Assembly (NCBI RefSeq): GCF_916858675.1 | Contig: NZ_CAKASM010000001.1 | Span: 124,001 to 188,000, forward strand | Direction: 5' to 3' | DNA: 64,000 nt | Source of the DNA: Sphingomonas sp. Leaf21 | GTDB lineage: Bacteria > Pseudomonadota > Alphaproteobacteria > Sphingomonadales > Sphingomonadaceae | Part shown: piece by piece, positions 42,525-52,363 of the stretch | Numbering within the stretch: the stretch's first letter is position 1 | Layout of the letters: the number at the start of each line of letters is the position of its first letter | Notes under the pieces: generated by a model | What the model saw: the letters and a program-made list of their open reading frames with translations, nothing else | Told to the model about the DNA's origin: nothing | Database searches by the model: none | Made by a program: the position numbers and the translations under genes

Positions 42525-44218
42525 GACGTGATCCAAGCGGCGAAGCGATCGCCCTCGCGAAAGATCAACTCGCCCTGTTCGTTCCCGCCGATCGCGGCGG
42601 GCGTGTCGCCGAGATCGATCCGGATCGTCAGGATGGCGCCGTCCGCCATGCGCCAGCGCGCCTTGACCGCCGCCGCCCCCGTCACGTCGGCCGACAGACC
42701 TGTCGTGCCCTGCAGGCGCGGAACGATATGCGCGTGACGCAGGCCCAGCAATTGCCGGTACAGCGCGCGCCATTCCCCGGCGGCTTGGCCGGGTTCGGGC
42801 ACCGATGCCTCGAATGTCGCGACGGCATTGGGATCGGGGATCCGCGCCCGGGCTTCCGGATCGGCGAAGGCGTCGAACTTGGCGAACTCCCGGCGGCGCC
42901 CTTCGCGCACCGCGTCGGCGAGATCGTCGTGGAAGTCGGTGAAGAACAGAAACGGGCTGTCGCTCCCCTCGTCCTCGCCCATGAACAATAGCGGGATTTG
43001 CGGGCCGAGCAGCAACAACGCGGTCGCCGCGCGCAGCCGCTCGCGATCGGTCAGCCGGATCAGTCGCTCACCCATGGCGCGATTGCCGACCTGGTCGTGA
43101 TTCTGGAGGAAGGCGACGAAGGCCGTGCTGGGCAGGTCGGCTGAGGGCTTTCCGCGCGGCGCGCCGTCATGATTGGGCGATCCTTCTCCCTGATAGATGA
43201 AGCCTTCCTTCAGGCAGCGCGCGAGGCGCTCGGCGGGGCGGTCGGCGAAATCGCTATAATAGGCGCTGGTCTCACCGGTGAGCAGGACGTGAAGGACATT
43301 GTGGAAGTCATCGTTCCACTGCGCATCGTAACCGCCGGGGGTCAGGCGTTCGGCGTCGTTCTTCTCGTTTTCCAGCACCAGATGGATATGGCGCTCGGGC
43401 AAGGCGGCGCGGATCTCATGCGCCATTCGGTCGAGGAAACCGTCATTGGCGATGGCATGGACCGCGTCGAACCGCAGCCCGTCGATCCGATAGTCGCGCA
43501 GCCACATCAGGGCATTGTCGACGAAGAAGCGGTGCACCGGGTCCGCATCGACCGCCACCGCCCCGCCCCAGGGTGTGTCGACCTCCGGATGGAAGAAGGC
43601 GCCGGCATAGGCGTTCAGGTAATTCCCGTCCGGCCCGAAATGATTGTAGACCACGTCGAGAAAGACCGAGAGACCCAGGCCATGCGCGGTGTCGACCAGC
43701 GTCTTCAGCTCCGCCGGCGAGCCATAGGGTTCGGCCACCGCATAGGGCAGCACCCCGTCATATCCCCAATTGCGCGTGCCACCGAACGCGTTGACCGGCA
43801 TCAGCTCGATCGCGGTGATCCCGGATGCGGCAATGGCCGGGAGCCTGTCGCGGATCCCCGCGAAGCCACCCAGCACGCCCGCATGGACCTCCAGCAGCAC
43901 GGTCTCTTCCCACAGACGCCCGCGCCACTCGGTCGCGCTCCAAGCGAAGGCGGGATCGATGACCACGCTCCAGCCATGCACGCCGCCCGATTGCAGCCGG
44001 GACGCCGGGTCTGGAACCACCAGGTCTGCATCCAATCGGAAACGGTAGCGCGTGCCGGGCACTGCGGCGGCCTCGGCGGTGAACCAGCCATCGCCATCGC
44101 GGGTCATCGGCACCGATGGCGCGCCGTCGATCTCCAGCGTGACCGCGTCCCGGTCCGGCGCCCAGAGCCGAAACCGGGTATCGGCGCCCTCGCGCAATTC
44201 CGGACCCCAATGCGTCAT
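42521..44218 (-). CDS. treZ: Malto-oligosyltrehalose trehalohydrolase TreZ
   Basis: A 565-residue GH13 enzyme that releases trehalose from maltooligosyl trehalose made by TreY. The N-terminal E-set/CBM48-like region (residues 8-95, FRLWAPDRDAVTLEI) is followed by the barrel with DVVYNHFGPDGNYL, DGLRFDAVHAI (nucleophile Asp), LVLENEKND (acid Glu) and QNHDQVGNRA. The start ATG overlaps the glgX stop (ATGA at 44215-44218) and the stop overlaps malQ, so all three are tightly coupled. Confidence 0.95.
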   Translation of the reverse strand: MTHWGPELREGADTRFRLWAPDRDAVTLEIDGAPSVPMTRDGDGWFTAEAAAVPGTRYRFRLDADLVVPDPASRLQSGGVHGWSVVIDPAFAWSATEWRGRLWEETVLLEVHAGVLGGFAGIRDRLPAIAASGITAIELMPVNAFGGTRNWGYDGVLPYAVAEPYGSPAELKTLVDTAHGLGLSVFLDVVYNHFGPDGNYLNAYAGAFFHPEVDTPWGGAVAVDADPVHRFFVDNALMWLRDYRIDGLRFDAVHAIANDGFLDRMAHEIRAALPERHIHLVLENEKNDAERLTPGGYDAQWNDDFHNVLHVLLTGETSAYYSDFADRPAERLARCLKEGFIYQGEGSPNHDGAPRGKPSADLPSTAFVAFLQNHDQVGNRAMGERLIRLTDRERLRAATALLLLGPQIPLLFMGEDEGSDSPFLFFTDFHDDLADAVREGRRREFAKFDAFADPEARARIPDPNAVATFEASVPEPGQAAGEWRALYRQLLGLRHAHIVPRLQGTTGLSADVTGAAAVKARWRMADGAILTIRIDLGDTPAAIGGNEQGELIFREGDRFAAWITS

Positions 44219-46317
44219 GACGACACCGTGTCGCGCCACGTGATCAGCACCGCGCTCTGCGGTCCGACCTCATAGCTGTCGTCGATCTCGATCTCGCCTT
44301 GCTCCGGCTTGGCGCTGTCGATCAGCACGGTGCGAGTCGCGTGCGGCGGGGGCAGGGTGAAGGTGATCGGATCGGGGGATGCGTTGAGCAGCATGGAGAC
44401 CGCCTCGACCCCGCCGTCCTCGGTCGCGTAGGCGCGGCGCATCATCAGTGCGCGACCTTCGGGATTGCCCCAATCCTCCGGGCTGAGCTGCTCACCGCGC
44501 TCGTCCCACCATTCGATGTCGTTGATGCCGTGGCCGGGCGTGTCCTGGCCATAGAGGAAATGCGGCGCGCGCAAGACCGGGTAACGACGCCGCAACTCGG
44601 CAAGCCGTGCGGTGAAGGCGATCATCGCCTCGCCATCATCCGACCCGGCAGCCTGCCAGTCCAGCCAGCTGATCTCGTTATCCTGGCAATAGGCGTTGTT
44701 GTTGCCTTGCTGCGTCCGGCCGAACTCGTCGCCCGCGACGATCATCGGCGTGCCGAGCGAAGCGAGCAGCGTCGTCATCATCGAGCGCATGACCCGCCCG
44801 CGTGCGGCCTTGATGCCCTCGTCCTCGGTCGGTCCTTCGGCCCCCCAATTGCGGGAATAATTTTCCGAATGGCCGTCGCGATTGTCTTCCTTGTTGGCCT
44901 CGTTGTGGCGCTGCTCGTACATCACCGTATCGGCGAGGGTGAAGCCGTCGTGCGCGGCAAGCATGTTGAGGCTCGCCCAGGGACGCCGCGACCGCCGGTC
45001 GAACAGGTCACCGGAGCCCGACAGCCGCGCCGCCAGCTCACCGCGCTGGCCGGGGTCGGCACGCCAGAATTTGCGCACGGTGTCGCGATACTTGTCGTTC
45101 CATTCCGAAAAGCCTGGCGGGAAATTGCCGAGCTGATAACCGCCCGGACCGACGTCCCACGGCTCGGTCAACAGCTTCAGGCGACCCAATACAGGATCCT
45201 GACGGAGCACGTCGAAGAAGGCCGAACCCGGATCGAAGCCGTCCGCCTCGCGGCCCAGCGTCAGCCCCAGGTCGAAGCGGAAACCGTCGACCCCGAAGCT
45301 CGTCGCCCAGTAGCGCAGCGAGTCCGCCACCATCTGGATGACCCGTGCCTTGGACAGGTTCAGCGTGTTGCCGGTGCCGGTGTCGTTGATCGTGTAGCGC
45401 GGCTGATCCTGGACGAGCCGATAGTAGCTGGCATTGTCGAGCCCGCGCCACGACAGGGTCGGGCCCTTTTCCGACCCCTCGCACGTGTGGTTATACACGA
45501 CGTCGAGAATCACCTCGATCCCCGCCTTGTGCAGGCGGTGAACCGCGCGGCGCAGTTCGTCTTGCGTGTCGGTTGCGAAATAGGCCTGTTCGGGGGCGAA
45601 GAAGCCGAGCGTGTTATAGCCCCAATAGTTGCGCAGCCCCTTTTCCTGAAGGAAGCGGTCCTGGGTAAAGCTGTGGATCGGCAACAATTCAATCGCGGTC
45701 ACGCCGATCCGCTTGAGATGCTTGATGACCGCCGGATGGCCGAGCCCGGCATAGGTGCCTCGTTCGCGCGGCGGCACGAGTTCCATCAGCTTGGTCAGGC
45801 CCTTGACGTGCGCTTCGTAGATGACGGTTTCCGACCACGGCGTATTGGGCTTCACGTCCCGCGACCAGTCGAAATGGTCGTCGACCACCACGGCCTTGGG
45901 CATGGCTGCGGCGCTGTCGCGCTTGTCGAAGCTCAGATCCTCCTTCTTGGACCGGATCTGATAGCCGTGCAGCGCATCGGTCCAGCGGATCTCGCCATGC
46001 AGCTTGCGCGCATAGGGGTCGAGAAGCAGCTTGTTGGGATTGAACCGGTGCCCGGCCTCGGGCTCATAGCGGCCGTGTGCGCGGTAGCCGTAGAGCAGGC
46101 CGGGACCGACATCGGGCAGATAGCCGTGCCAGACCTCGTCGGTGCATTCGGGCAGGGTGTAGCGCTTGAGTTCGCGCTTGCCTTGCGCATCGAAGATGCA
46201 AAGCTCGATCCGGTCGGCATTGGCGGAGAAGACGGCGAAGTTCACCCCTTCGCCATCGAATGTCGCACCCAAAGGATGCGCGGAGCCGGAATGGATCTGG
46301 TCGGGCAATGCGGTCAA
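44215..46317 (-). CDS. glgX: Glycogen debranching enzyme GlgX
   Basis: A 700-residue isoamylase-type GH13 enzyme removing alpha-1,6 branches from glycogen. A CBM48 N-terminus (GEGVNFAVFSANADRIEL) precedes the barrel: LDVVYNHT, GVDGFRFDLGLTLGRE (nucleophile Asp), LLTEPWDVGPGGYQLG (acid Glu), and AHDGFTLAD with the GlgX-specific NRDGHSENYSRNWG region. The start is a TTG with GGAGA about eight bases upstream. First gene of the treZ-malQ-treY operon; it would feed linear maltodextrins to it. No glgA, glgB or glgC gene lies in the window. Confidence 0.95.
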   Translation of the reverse strand: MTALPDQIHSGSAHPLGATFDGEGVNFAVFSANADRIELCIFDAQGKRELKRYTLPECTDEVWHGYLPDVGPGLLYGYRAHGRYEPEAGHRFNPNKLLLDPYARKLHGEIRWTDALHGYQIRSKKEDLSFDKRDSAAAMPKAVVVDDHFDWSRDVKPNTPWSETVIYEAHVKGLTKLMELVPPRERGTYAGLGHPAVIKHLKRIGVTAIELLPIHSFTQDRFLQEKGLRNYWGYNTLGFFAPEQAYFATDTQDELRRAVHRLHKAGIEVILDVVYNHTCEGSEKGPTLSWRGLDNASYYRLVQDQPRYTINDTGTGNTLNLSKARVIQMVADSLRYWATSFGVDGFRFDLGLTLGREADGFDPGSAFFDVLRQDPVLGRLKLLTEPWDVGPGGYQLGNFPPGFSEWNDKYRDTVRKFWRADPGQRGELAARLSGSGDLFDRRSRRPWASLNMLAAHDGFTLADTVMYEQRHNEANKEDNRDGHSENYSRNWGAEGPTEDEGIKAARGRVMRSMMTTLLASLGTPMIVAGDEFGRTQQGNNNAYCQDNEISWLDWQAAGSDDGEAMIAFTARLAELRRRYPVLRAPHFLYGQDTPGHGINDIEWWDERGEQLSPEDWGNPEGRALMMRRAYATEDGGVEAVSMLLNASPDPITFTLPPPHATRTVLIDSAKPEQGEIEIDDSYEVGPQSAVLITWRDTVSS

Positions 46318-46437
46318 GTCAGGTCTCCGGCAAAAGTCGAGCGACTATGCGTTGGGTCAAAACGGCAGTGATGCGGGAAACGCGGGTGCTCGCCGCGAGG
46401 ACGTTCCGACGTTCGGAGCGCCCTTGCGGCGATCGAT

Positions 46438-46731
46438 TCAATCCGCCTTGGTGGCGCGGGGCTTGCGCGCCTTGGGCTTGGCCATCTGTTCGGGCGCCCC
46501 AGCGTCGGTCTGGGCGGCCGAGGCGTCGGATGGCTCGGCCTTCTTGCGCCGTGTGCCGCCGGCCTTGGGACCAGCCGCCGGCTTCGGCTCTGCGCCCTCC
46601 GACGTGGCGGGCGCGACCTCGCGTTCGGCCTGTTCCCAATGGTCGCGGTCACGGCCATGCGGCTCGCCCTCGGACTGCCAGATATCATAGGCCCGCTGGC
46701 GAAGCTGTTCTTCCCGATTGTCCACCGTCAT
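46438..46731 (-). CDS. DUF2934 family protein
   Basis: A 97-residue protein. Residues 5-35 (REEQLRQRAYDIWQSEGEPHG and DHWEQAERE) match the short helical DUF2934 domain; the rest is a Lys/Pro/Ala-rich, probably disordered tail. Function unknown, often beside glycogen or trehalose genes in alphaproteobacteria from what I recall. A GGGAG abuts the ATG at 46731 with almost no spacing, so the GTG at codon 3 (46725) may be the true start. The 120-bp gap to glgX holds no named element. Confidence 0.8.
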   Translation of the reverse strand: MTVDNREEQLRQRAYDIWQSEGEPHGRDRDHWEQAEREVAPATSEGAEPKPAAGPKAGGTRRKKAEPSDASAAQTDAGAPEQMAKPKARKPRATKAD

Positions 46732-46816
46732 CTCCCTGATGCGACGAGTCTTATGTCATCGCGAGCGTAACGATTGATGGCGCAATTCCGCTCCGCCGGA
46801 AACGCCCTGATGCCGA

Positions 46817-47953
46817 TCAATTCTTTCCGGTCGGCGACTTGGCCTTTACCGGCTCGGGTGGCTTGACCGCGCCCAGCGTCTGGCGCTGGCTGGCGGGATC
46901 GATGCGGCGGGTGCGGGTAAAGGGCGGAAGTTCGACGCGGCCACCCGTCTCGATGGCTTTCACGATGCCCTCGATCACCCGAAGATCCGACAGGCCCTCT
47001 TCGGCATCCGGCTCGGGATCGCGGTCGTTCAGGATGCAGTCGGAGAAGTAGCGCATCTCGCCGCCGAAATGGTCGGTATGCTTGAACGCTTCGTGACTCT
47101 GCTTGTCGCCGATCGTGACATTCTGTTCGAGCGCCGACTGGAAGCCATAGGCCGGGCTCATGTGGATCGAACCCTTCATGCCCGCGATGATCAGGCTGTC
47201 GACATTGTTCATCGCATAGCTGACCGTGAAGCTGGCGAGCTTGTCGCCCGGCATCCGCAGGACGACGGCGAACGTGTCGTCCAGATCGCCCAGCCCGGCA
47301 CCGGGCTGGCGGGTCGCGACGGCGCTTTCGACAGCGACGGGTTCCGCACCGAACAGATAGCGGATGGCGTTGATGGGATAGGGGGCCATATCGAACAACG
47401 GACCCGCCTCCAGGCCGTGCTTGGCACGATGGTTGTCCGGATCGAGCTTCTGCCCGAAGCAGGAGGTGAAGGCGACGAGTTCGCCCAGGTCGCCGTTGCG
47501 GATCTTCTCGATCGCGTCGAGCGTCGCCGGTTCGAAATGCAGGCGATAGGCGGTCATCAGCTTGGCCGTGGACCGGCGCTCGGCATCCTGAATGGCGCGC
47601 GCCTTCTCCACCGAGATTTCCAGCGGCTTTTCGCAAAGCACATGGACGCCAGCGTCCAGCGCGGGGATCGCGAATTCGGCATGGCGCCAGTTGGGGGTTC
47701 CCAGATAGATGGCGTCGCAGACATTGGCCGTCAGCAGCTTGTCGAACTCGGCATAGGAGTAGACATGCTCGACGCCATATTTCTTGGCGAGCAGACGCCC
47801 CTTCTCCGCATCGCCGGTGACGATCGCGGTCAGCTCCGAATTCCCGGTATGGCTGATGCCGGGCATCATCGCCGACTGGGTGATGTCACCCGCACCTACT
47901 ACGGCGTAGCGAATCTTCTTCGCGCCCAATCCCAATGCCGATGCCAGGCTCAT
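46817..47953 (-). CDS. Gfo/Idh/MocA family NAD(P)-dependent oxidoreductase
   Basis: A 378-residue oxidoreductase. The Rossmann motif is AVVGAGDITQSAM near residue 18, and the family's CEKPLEISVEKA (Lys of the EKP motif) lies near residue 110. A C-terminal alpha/beta domain follows, with PFTRTRRIDPASQRQ near the end. The group includes glucose-fructose oxidoreductase, inositol dehydrogenase and other sugar dehydrogenases; substrate not assignable. It is convergent with nothing and divergent from the GH15 gene (144 bp gap), which hints at sugar metabolism. Confidence 0.85.
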   Translation of the reverse strand: MSLASALGLGAKKIRYAVVGAGDITQSAMMPGISHTGNSELTAIVTGDAEKGRLLAKKYGVEHVYSYAEFDKLLTANVCDAIYLGTPNWRHAEFAIPALDAGVHVLCEKPLEISVEKARAIQDAERRSTAKLMTAYRLHFEPATLDAIEKIRNGDLGELVAFTSCFGQKLDPDNHRAKHGLEAGPLFDMAPYPINAIRYLFGAEPVAVESAVATRQPGAGLGDLDDTFAVVLRMPGDKLASFTVSYAMNNVDSLIIAGMKGSIHMSPAYGFQSALEQNVTIGDKQSHEAFKHTDHFGGEMRYFSDCILNDRDPEPDAEEGLSDLRVIEGIVKAIETGGRVELPPFTRTRRIDPASQRQTLGAVKPPEPVKAKSPTGKN

Positions 47954-48097
47954 GCCGATACTCCAGATGACGATCCGGCTGCTGCAACGCGCAAATCCCG
48001 CGAAGGTCCCACGGAGACTTAATGGTTCTGGCGAGTTTTCCCGATCCTAACCTGCATCATTCTTTGCCTTTCCTGACATAGCGGAGCGAGCGCCAAC

Positions 48098-49903
48098 GTG
48101 ACCCTGCCCGATCAGCATGCCGATCCGCTCCGCGACGCCGACGGGTTCCTCGACCTCGAAAACTATGCCGCGATGGGGGACGGACGGAGTGTCGCGTTGA
48201 GCGGCGCGGATGGTTCGATCGACTGGTGGTGCGTGCCCAACATGGATTCCGCGCCGCTGTTCGACCGGCTGCTCGACGGCGACCGGGGCGGATGCTTCTC
48301 GATCACCCCGATCGAGCCCTTCACCGTCGAGCGCGCCTACCGGCCGAGCAGCAATGTGCTGGAGACCATCTTCACGACGCCGAGCGGACGCGCCAAACTC
48401 GTCGAGTCGATCAACAGCGGTCCGGCGGGACGATTGCCCTGGGCCGAACTGGCACGACGGGTGGAGGGGCTGGACGGCCACGTCCGCTTCGCGGTGACCT
48501 TGCGGTTCAGCCGCCGGGCCGACACGGTCAGCCCCTATTTCGCGCCTGCGGGCGGGCACAACGTCTTTCATGTCGACCGGGTGCTCGGCGTCTTTCGCCA
48601 CTGCTCGAATGTGACGATCGACCATGTCGAGGACGGGCTGGTGACGGGCACGGCCGCCGTCGGACCCGGCGACCGGGCGCGCATCGCCATCATCGCGGGC
48701 GAGGACGAGCCACTGGTCTGCCAGGATATCGAGCAGATCGACGCGCGGATCGACCTGTCCGATTTCGAATGGCGGCAATGGTCGGAGAATCTGAAGGTGC
48801 CGGAGATGCACCGCGACCGCATCTTGCGCAACGCGCTTGCGCTCAAGCTGCTGCTCTATTCACCGACCGGCGCGATCACGGCGGCGGCGACGACCTCGCT
48901 GCCCGAAGGGATCGGCGGGAGCAAGAATTACGATTATCGCTACGCCTGGGTCCGCGACGCCGGCTACACCATCAAGGCCTTTCTGCGGATCGGCGCGCAT
49001 GGCGAGGCGAAGGCCGCCTTCACCTGGTTGCTCAAGCGACTGGGGGAGGGCGATCCGCAGGTCTGCTACACGCTCGAAGGGCAACCCGTCCCGGCCGAGC
49101 GCGAGATCGCCGTCTGCGGCTATCGCAACTCGAAGCCGGTCCGTGTCGGCAACCTGGCGGGCGGACAGCATCAGCACGGGATCTACGGCGACATCTTCGA
49201 AACCGCGAGCCGGTTCGTCGCCTGCGGCAACTTCCTCGACACGTCGAGCGCCGAGACGCTGTCGCACCTCGCGGATGCCTGTGCCGACCGCTGGCGCCTG
49301 CCCGATGCAGGGATATGGGAACTGCCCGAGGAACGGCATTACACCATGTCCAAAATCAGCTGCTGGCAGGCGCTGGCACGCGCGGTCGAACTGGCCGACG
49401 AAGGGCAGATCCCGACGACCTGCCGCGATCGCTGGGCACGCGAACGCGACCGGATCGAAGCGTGGATCGGCGAGCATTGCTGGTCCGAGACGCGCGGTGC
49501 CTATCTGATGCACCCCGACAGCGACGCGCTCGATGCCAGCCTCGCACTGGCGGTGCGGTTCCGGTTCGACGGACAGGACCGGTTGGCGAGGACGCTCGAC
49601 GCGATCGATCGCGAATTGGGGAAGGGGGCATTCCACTACCGCTACTCGGGGGTACACAAGGAAGAGGGGTGTTTCCTGGCCTGCACCTTCTGGATGATCG
49701 AGGCACGGGCGATACTTGGACAGCAGGCGGCGGCGGCAGCGGCGTTCGACGCGGCGAACGAGGCGCTCGACAGTCGCGGATGTGGCCTCTACGCCGAGAT
49801 GATCGATCCCAGGACCGGCCACTATCTGGGCAACATGCCGCAAGGGCTGACCCATTTGGCGGTCCTTCAGGCGGCGGCGACGCTGGCTGGCGAAGAGCTG
49901 TAA
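48098..49903 (+). CDS. Glycoside hydrolase family 15 protein (glucoamylase or trehalase type)
   Basis: A 601-residue cytoplasmic enzyme. The N-terminal beta-sandwich begins with ENYAAMGDGRSVALSGADGSIDWWCVPNMDS; the (alpha/alpha)6 barrel includes YAWVRDAGYTIKAF, YGDIFETAS with the first catalytic Glu, and HKEEGCFLACTFWM with the second. GH15 members hydrolyse alpha-1,4-glucans or trehalose; a neighbouring trehalose/glycogen operon makes either plausible. No signal peptide is present. The start is a GTG. It is divergent from the oxidoreductase and precedes the second hybrid kinase. Confidence 0.88.
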   Translation: MTLPDQHADPLRDADGFLDLENYAAMGDGRSVALSGADGSIDWWCVPNMDSAPLFDRLLDGDRGGCFSITPIEPFTVERAYRPSSNVLETIFTTPSGRAKLVESINSGPAGRLPWAELARRVEGLDGHVRFAVTLRFSRRADTVSPYFAPAGGHNVFHVDRVLGVFRHCSNVTIDHVEDGLVTGTAAVGPGDRARIAIIAGEDEPLVCQDIEQIDARIDLSDFEWRQWSENLKVPEMHRDRILRNALALKLLLYSPTGAITAAATTSLPEGIGGSKNYDYRYAWVRDAGYTIKAFLRIGAHGEAKAAFTWLLKRLGEGDPQVCYTLEGQPVPAEREIAVCGYRNSKPVRVGNLAGGQHQHGIYGDIFETASRFVACGNFLDTSSAETLSHLADACADRWRLPDAGIWELPEERHYTMSKISCWQALARAVELADEGQIPTTCRDRWARERDRIEAWIGEHCWSETRGAYLMHPDSDALDASLALAVRFRFDGQDRLARTLDAIDRELGKGAFHYRYSGVHKEEGCFLACTFWMIEARAILGQQAAAAAAFDAANEALDSRGCGLYAEMIDPRTGHYLGNMPQGLTHLAVLQAAATLAGEEL

Positions 49904-49964
49904 AGCCGGGCGGCTCACCCCACCAAGGTGGCGCAGCCTCCCCCGACTTGCTAGCAGCCTGGTC

Positions 49965-52013
49965 ATGACCGCCGAACCCCTCGATCCACAGCTTGCCTTT
50001 CTGGAGGGCGGTGGTGCCGCGACACGGCTGATCCTGGAGCGGGACTGGACGGGGCATCCGCTCGGGCCGCCGGAACGATGGCCCGAGGCGTTTCGCGTCG
50101 CCCTCAGCCTCGTGCTGAACTCGCCGGAGTCGATGATCCTGGCCTGGGGGCCCGATCTCCACTTCTTCTTCAACGAGACCTATTTCCCGCTGCTGGGGCC
50201 GCGTCTGTCCTGGGCGATGGGGTCACGTTTCGATGAGGTCTGGGCCGATGCACTCGAACAGGCGAGACCGATCATCGACGCGGCGCTTGCGGGCCAGACC
50301 CAGCGTTTTGTCGATCTGCCGTGGAAACTGGATACCGATCGGGGCGAGGCGCATACCTTCTGGACCTTCTCCTATTCCCGCGTGCTCGACGGGCGGGGCG
50401 AGGTCGCGGGCCTGTTCATCTTCACCAACGAGACGACGGCTCGCGTCCATGCCGATTCCGCACTGCGTGAAAGCCAGACCCAATTGTCGCTGGCGCTGGA
50501 GGAACTGCGCGCACTCAACGTCACGCTCGAACAGCGGATCGTCGAGCGTACCGCCGAGCGCGATCGGATGTGGGACGTGTCGCCCGATCTGCTGACCATC
50601 GTCGATACCGGGGGCATCATCCACCGGGTCAATCCGGCCTGGTATCGCTTGCTCGGCTATGCGCCCAACGACCTCATCGGCCACTCGGTCATGGATTTCA
50701 TGCACGTCGACGACGTCGCCGACGCGCGCGCGGCACTGGCCGCCTCGTTGACCGGCAGCGTCTCGCGGGTGGAATTGCGTATGCGGCATGTCGGCGGGCA
50801 TGACGAATGGATCGCCTGGGTCGGCGCCGCCAGCGCGGGCGAGGTCTTTGCGGTCGGCCGGCACATCACCCAGCAAAGGGCCGCCGAGGAGGCCTTGCGC
50901 GCGACCGAGGAACAGCTCCGCCAGGCGCAGAAGCTGGAGGCGATCGGTCAACTGACCGGCAGCGTCGCGCATGACTTCAACAACCTGCTGACCGTGATCC
51001 GGGGTTCGATCGACCTGATCCGCCGCGCCGACTTCCCGCCCGAGCGCCGCCAGCGTCATATCGATGCGATCGCCGACGCCGCCGACCGGGCTGCCAAGCT
51101 GACCGCGCAGCTACTGGCCTTCGCCCGGCGCCAGCCGCTGACGCCGGAGATCGTCGATGTCGGAGCCAGCATCCTGACCTTGGCGGACATGATCAGAACG
51201 CTGTCGGGCCCCGGCGTCGCACTCGACATCAATCTGCCCGAGGCGCCCTGCCACGCGCATGTCGACCGCAGCCAGCTCGACACCGCGATCGTCAACATGG
51301 CGGTCAACGCGCGCGACGCGATGGCGGGGCAGGGGCGGCTGACGATCCGGCTTTGGTCGGAATATGATGCCGCAGGACGTGGCCAGGTCCGCATCGCGAT
51401 CACCGATACGGGCGAGGGTATTCCGCCCGAGAGGCTAGACCAGATCTTCGAGCCTTTCTTCACGACCAAGAAGCTCGGTGCAGGAACCGGCCTCGGCCTC
51501 AGCCAGGTGTTCGGGTTCGCCCGGCAATCGGGGGGCGATGTCAAGGTCGTCAGCCCGCCCGGCGAGGGCGCGACCTTCACCCTGTCGCTGCCCGAGGTCG
51601 ACGGGCTGCCGACACCCGACCAGCGTCAAGGCCTGTCGAGGGAGGCGGGCCGCGCGGGTTGCCGCGTCCTGGTCGTCGAGGATAATGTCGAGGTCGGTCG
51701 CTTCGCGGTCGAGGCGTTGCAGACCCTGGGCTGCGAGACGGTCATCGCGAACAATGCGGCGGCGGCGGTCGCGGAGCTTGAACACGACGCCGATCGCTTC
51801 GACCTGGTATTTTCCGACGTGATGATGCCGGGCCAGTCAGGGATCGACTTCGCGCACGATATCAGCAGGCTCCACCCCCGGCTCCGTATCCTGCTGACCA
51901 GCGGCTATAGCCAGGTCATCGCGGACGAGGGGAGCCATGGCTTCGCCTTGCTGCGCAAGCCCTACACCTTGTCGGAGCTTGCGCAGCAGATCGACCACCT
52001 GTTCGGCGGATGA
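49965..52013 (+). CDS. PAS-containing hybrid histidine kinase with one receiver
   Basis: A 682-residue soluble kinase. An N-terminal sensor (about 20-165, DWTGHPLGPPERWPEAFRVAL and ILAWGPDLHFFFNE) is followed by a coiled coil, a PAS domain (about 200-310), phosphoacceptor His336 in GSVAHDFNNLL, a HATPase (NMAVNARDAMA near 448, DTGEGIPP, GTGLGLSQVFGF) and a receiver with phosphoacceptor Asp618 in FSDVMMPG. The N-terminal sensor is clearly related to that of the 1037-residue kinase at 33401, which fits a paralogous pair. It follows the GH15 gene after 61 bp and could be its co-transcribed partner. Confidence 0.88.
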   Translation: MTAEPLDPQLAFLEGGGAATRLILERDWTGHPLGPPERWPEAFRVALSLVLNSPESMILAWGPDLHFFFNETYFPLLGPRLSWAMGSRFDEVWADALEQARPIIDAALAGQTQRFVDLPWKLDTDRGEAHTFWTFSYSRVLDGRGEVAGLFIFTNETTARVHADSALRESQTQLSLALEELRALNVTLEQRIVERTAERDRMWDVSPDLLTIVDTGGIIHRVNPAWYRLLGYAPNDLIGHSVMDFMHVDDVADARAALAASLTGSVSRVELRMRHVGGHDEWIAWVGAASAGEVFAVGRHITQQRAAEEALRATEEQLRQAQKLEAIGQLTGSVAHDFNNLLTVIRGSIDLIRRADFPPERRQRHIDAIADAADRAAKLTAQLLAFARRQPLTPEIVDVGASILTLADMIRTLSGPGVALDINLPEAPCHAHVDRSQLDTAIVNMAVNARDAMAGQGRLTIRLWSEYDAAGRGQVRIAITDTGEGIPPERLDQIFEPFFTTKKLGAGTGLGLSQVFGFARQSGGDVKVVSPPGEGATFTLSLPEVDGLPTPDQRQGLSREAGRAGCRVLVVEDNVEVGRFAVEALQTLGCETVIANNAAAAVAELEHDADRFDLVFSDVMMPGQSGIDFAHDISRLHPRLRILLTSGYSQVIADEGSHGFALLRKPYTLSELAQQIDHLFGG

Positions 52014-52025
52014 CCCGATCGACGG

Positions 52026-52298
52026 TCAGTCGAGGTCATTCTCGCTGACGACGACCAGCGACTGTTCCATGTCGCGTCCGAGCGCGGTCAACGCCGCTTC
52101 GAGAATGTCGTCCGAATAGCGCTCGAACATCTCGATCGCATCGCCATCGGGCACATCGCCGCTCAGCGCCTCCAGCAGGTCATACTGGACGGCGAACTGA
52201 TATTCCTCGCCCTCCATCTCCGCGACGAACTCGACCTGGCGCTCGGAGACATTGTCCTCGACCGTATCCTTGATGACCGTCAGCGCATCGTCTGCCAT
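52026..52298 (-). CDS. Small acidic hypothetical protein (DUF1488-like, tentative)
   Basis: A 90-residue, strongly acidic protein rich in Glu/Asp, no signal peptide. The order REFVAEMEGEEYQFAVQYDLLEAL-like beta strand then helix (MFERYSDDILEAALTALG) resembles DUF1488 small proteins, but I would not rely on it. GGAAGGA about 9 bases before the ATG supports translation. It is convergent with the hybrid kinase. Confidence 0.6.
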   Translation of the reverse strand: MADDALTVIKDTVEDNVSERQVEFVAEMEGEEYQFAVQYDLLEALSGDVPDGDAIEMFERYSDDILEAALTALGRDMEQSLVVVSENDLD

Positions 52299-52363
52299 GG
52301 CGTTCCTTCCCTATTGCTTCCCGTGCGGGACGCGGCAGACGGGCTGGGGTTCCCTGGCCGACA

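Noticed and set aside
44299..46371. 690-codon open frame antisense to glgX
   Set aside because: GlgX on the minus strand has all GH13 catalytic motifs; the other frame has none.
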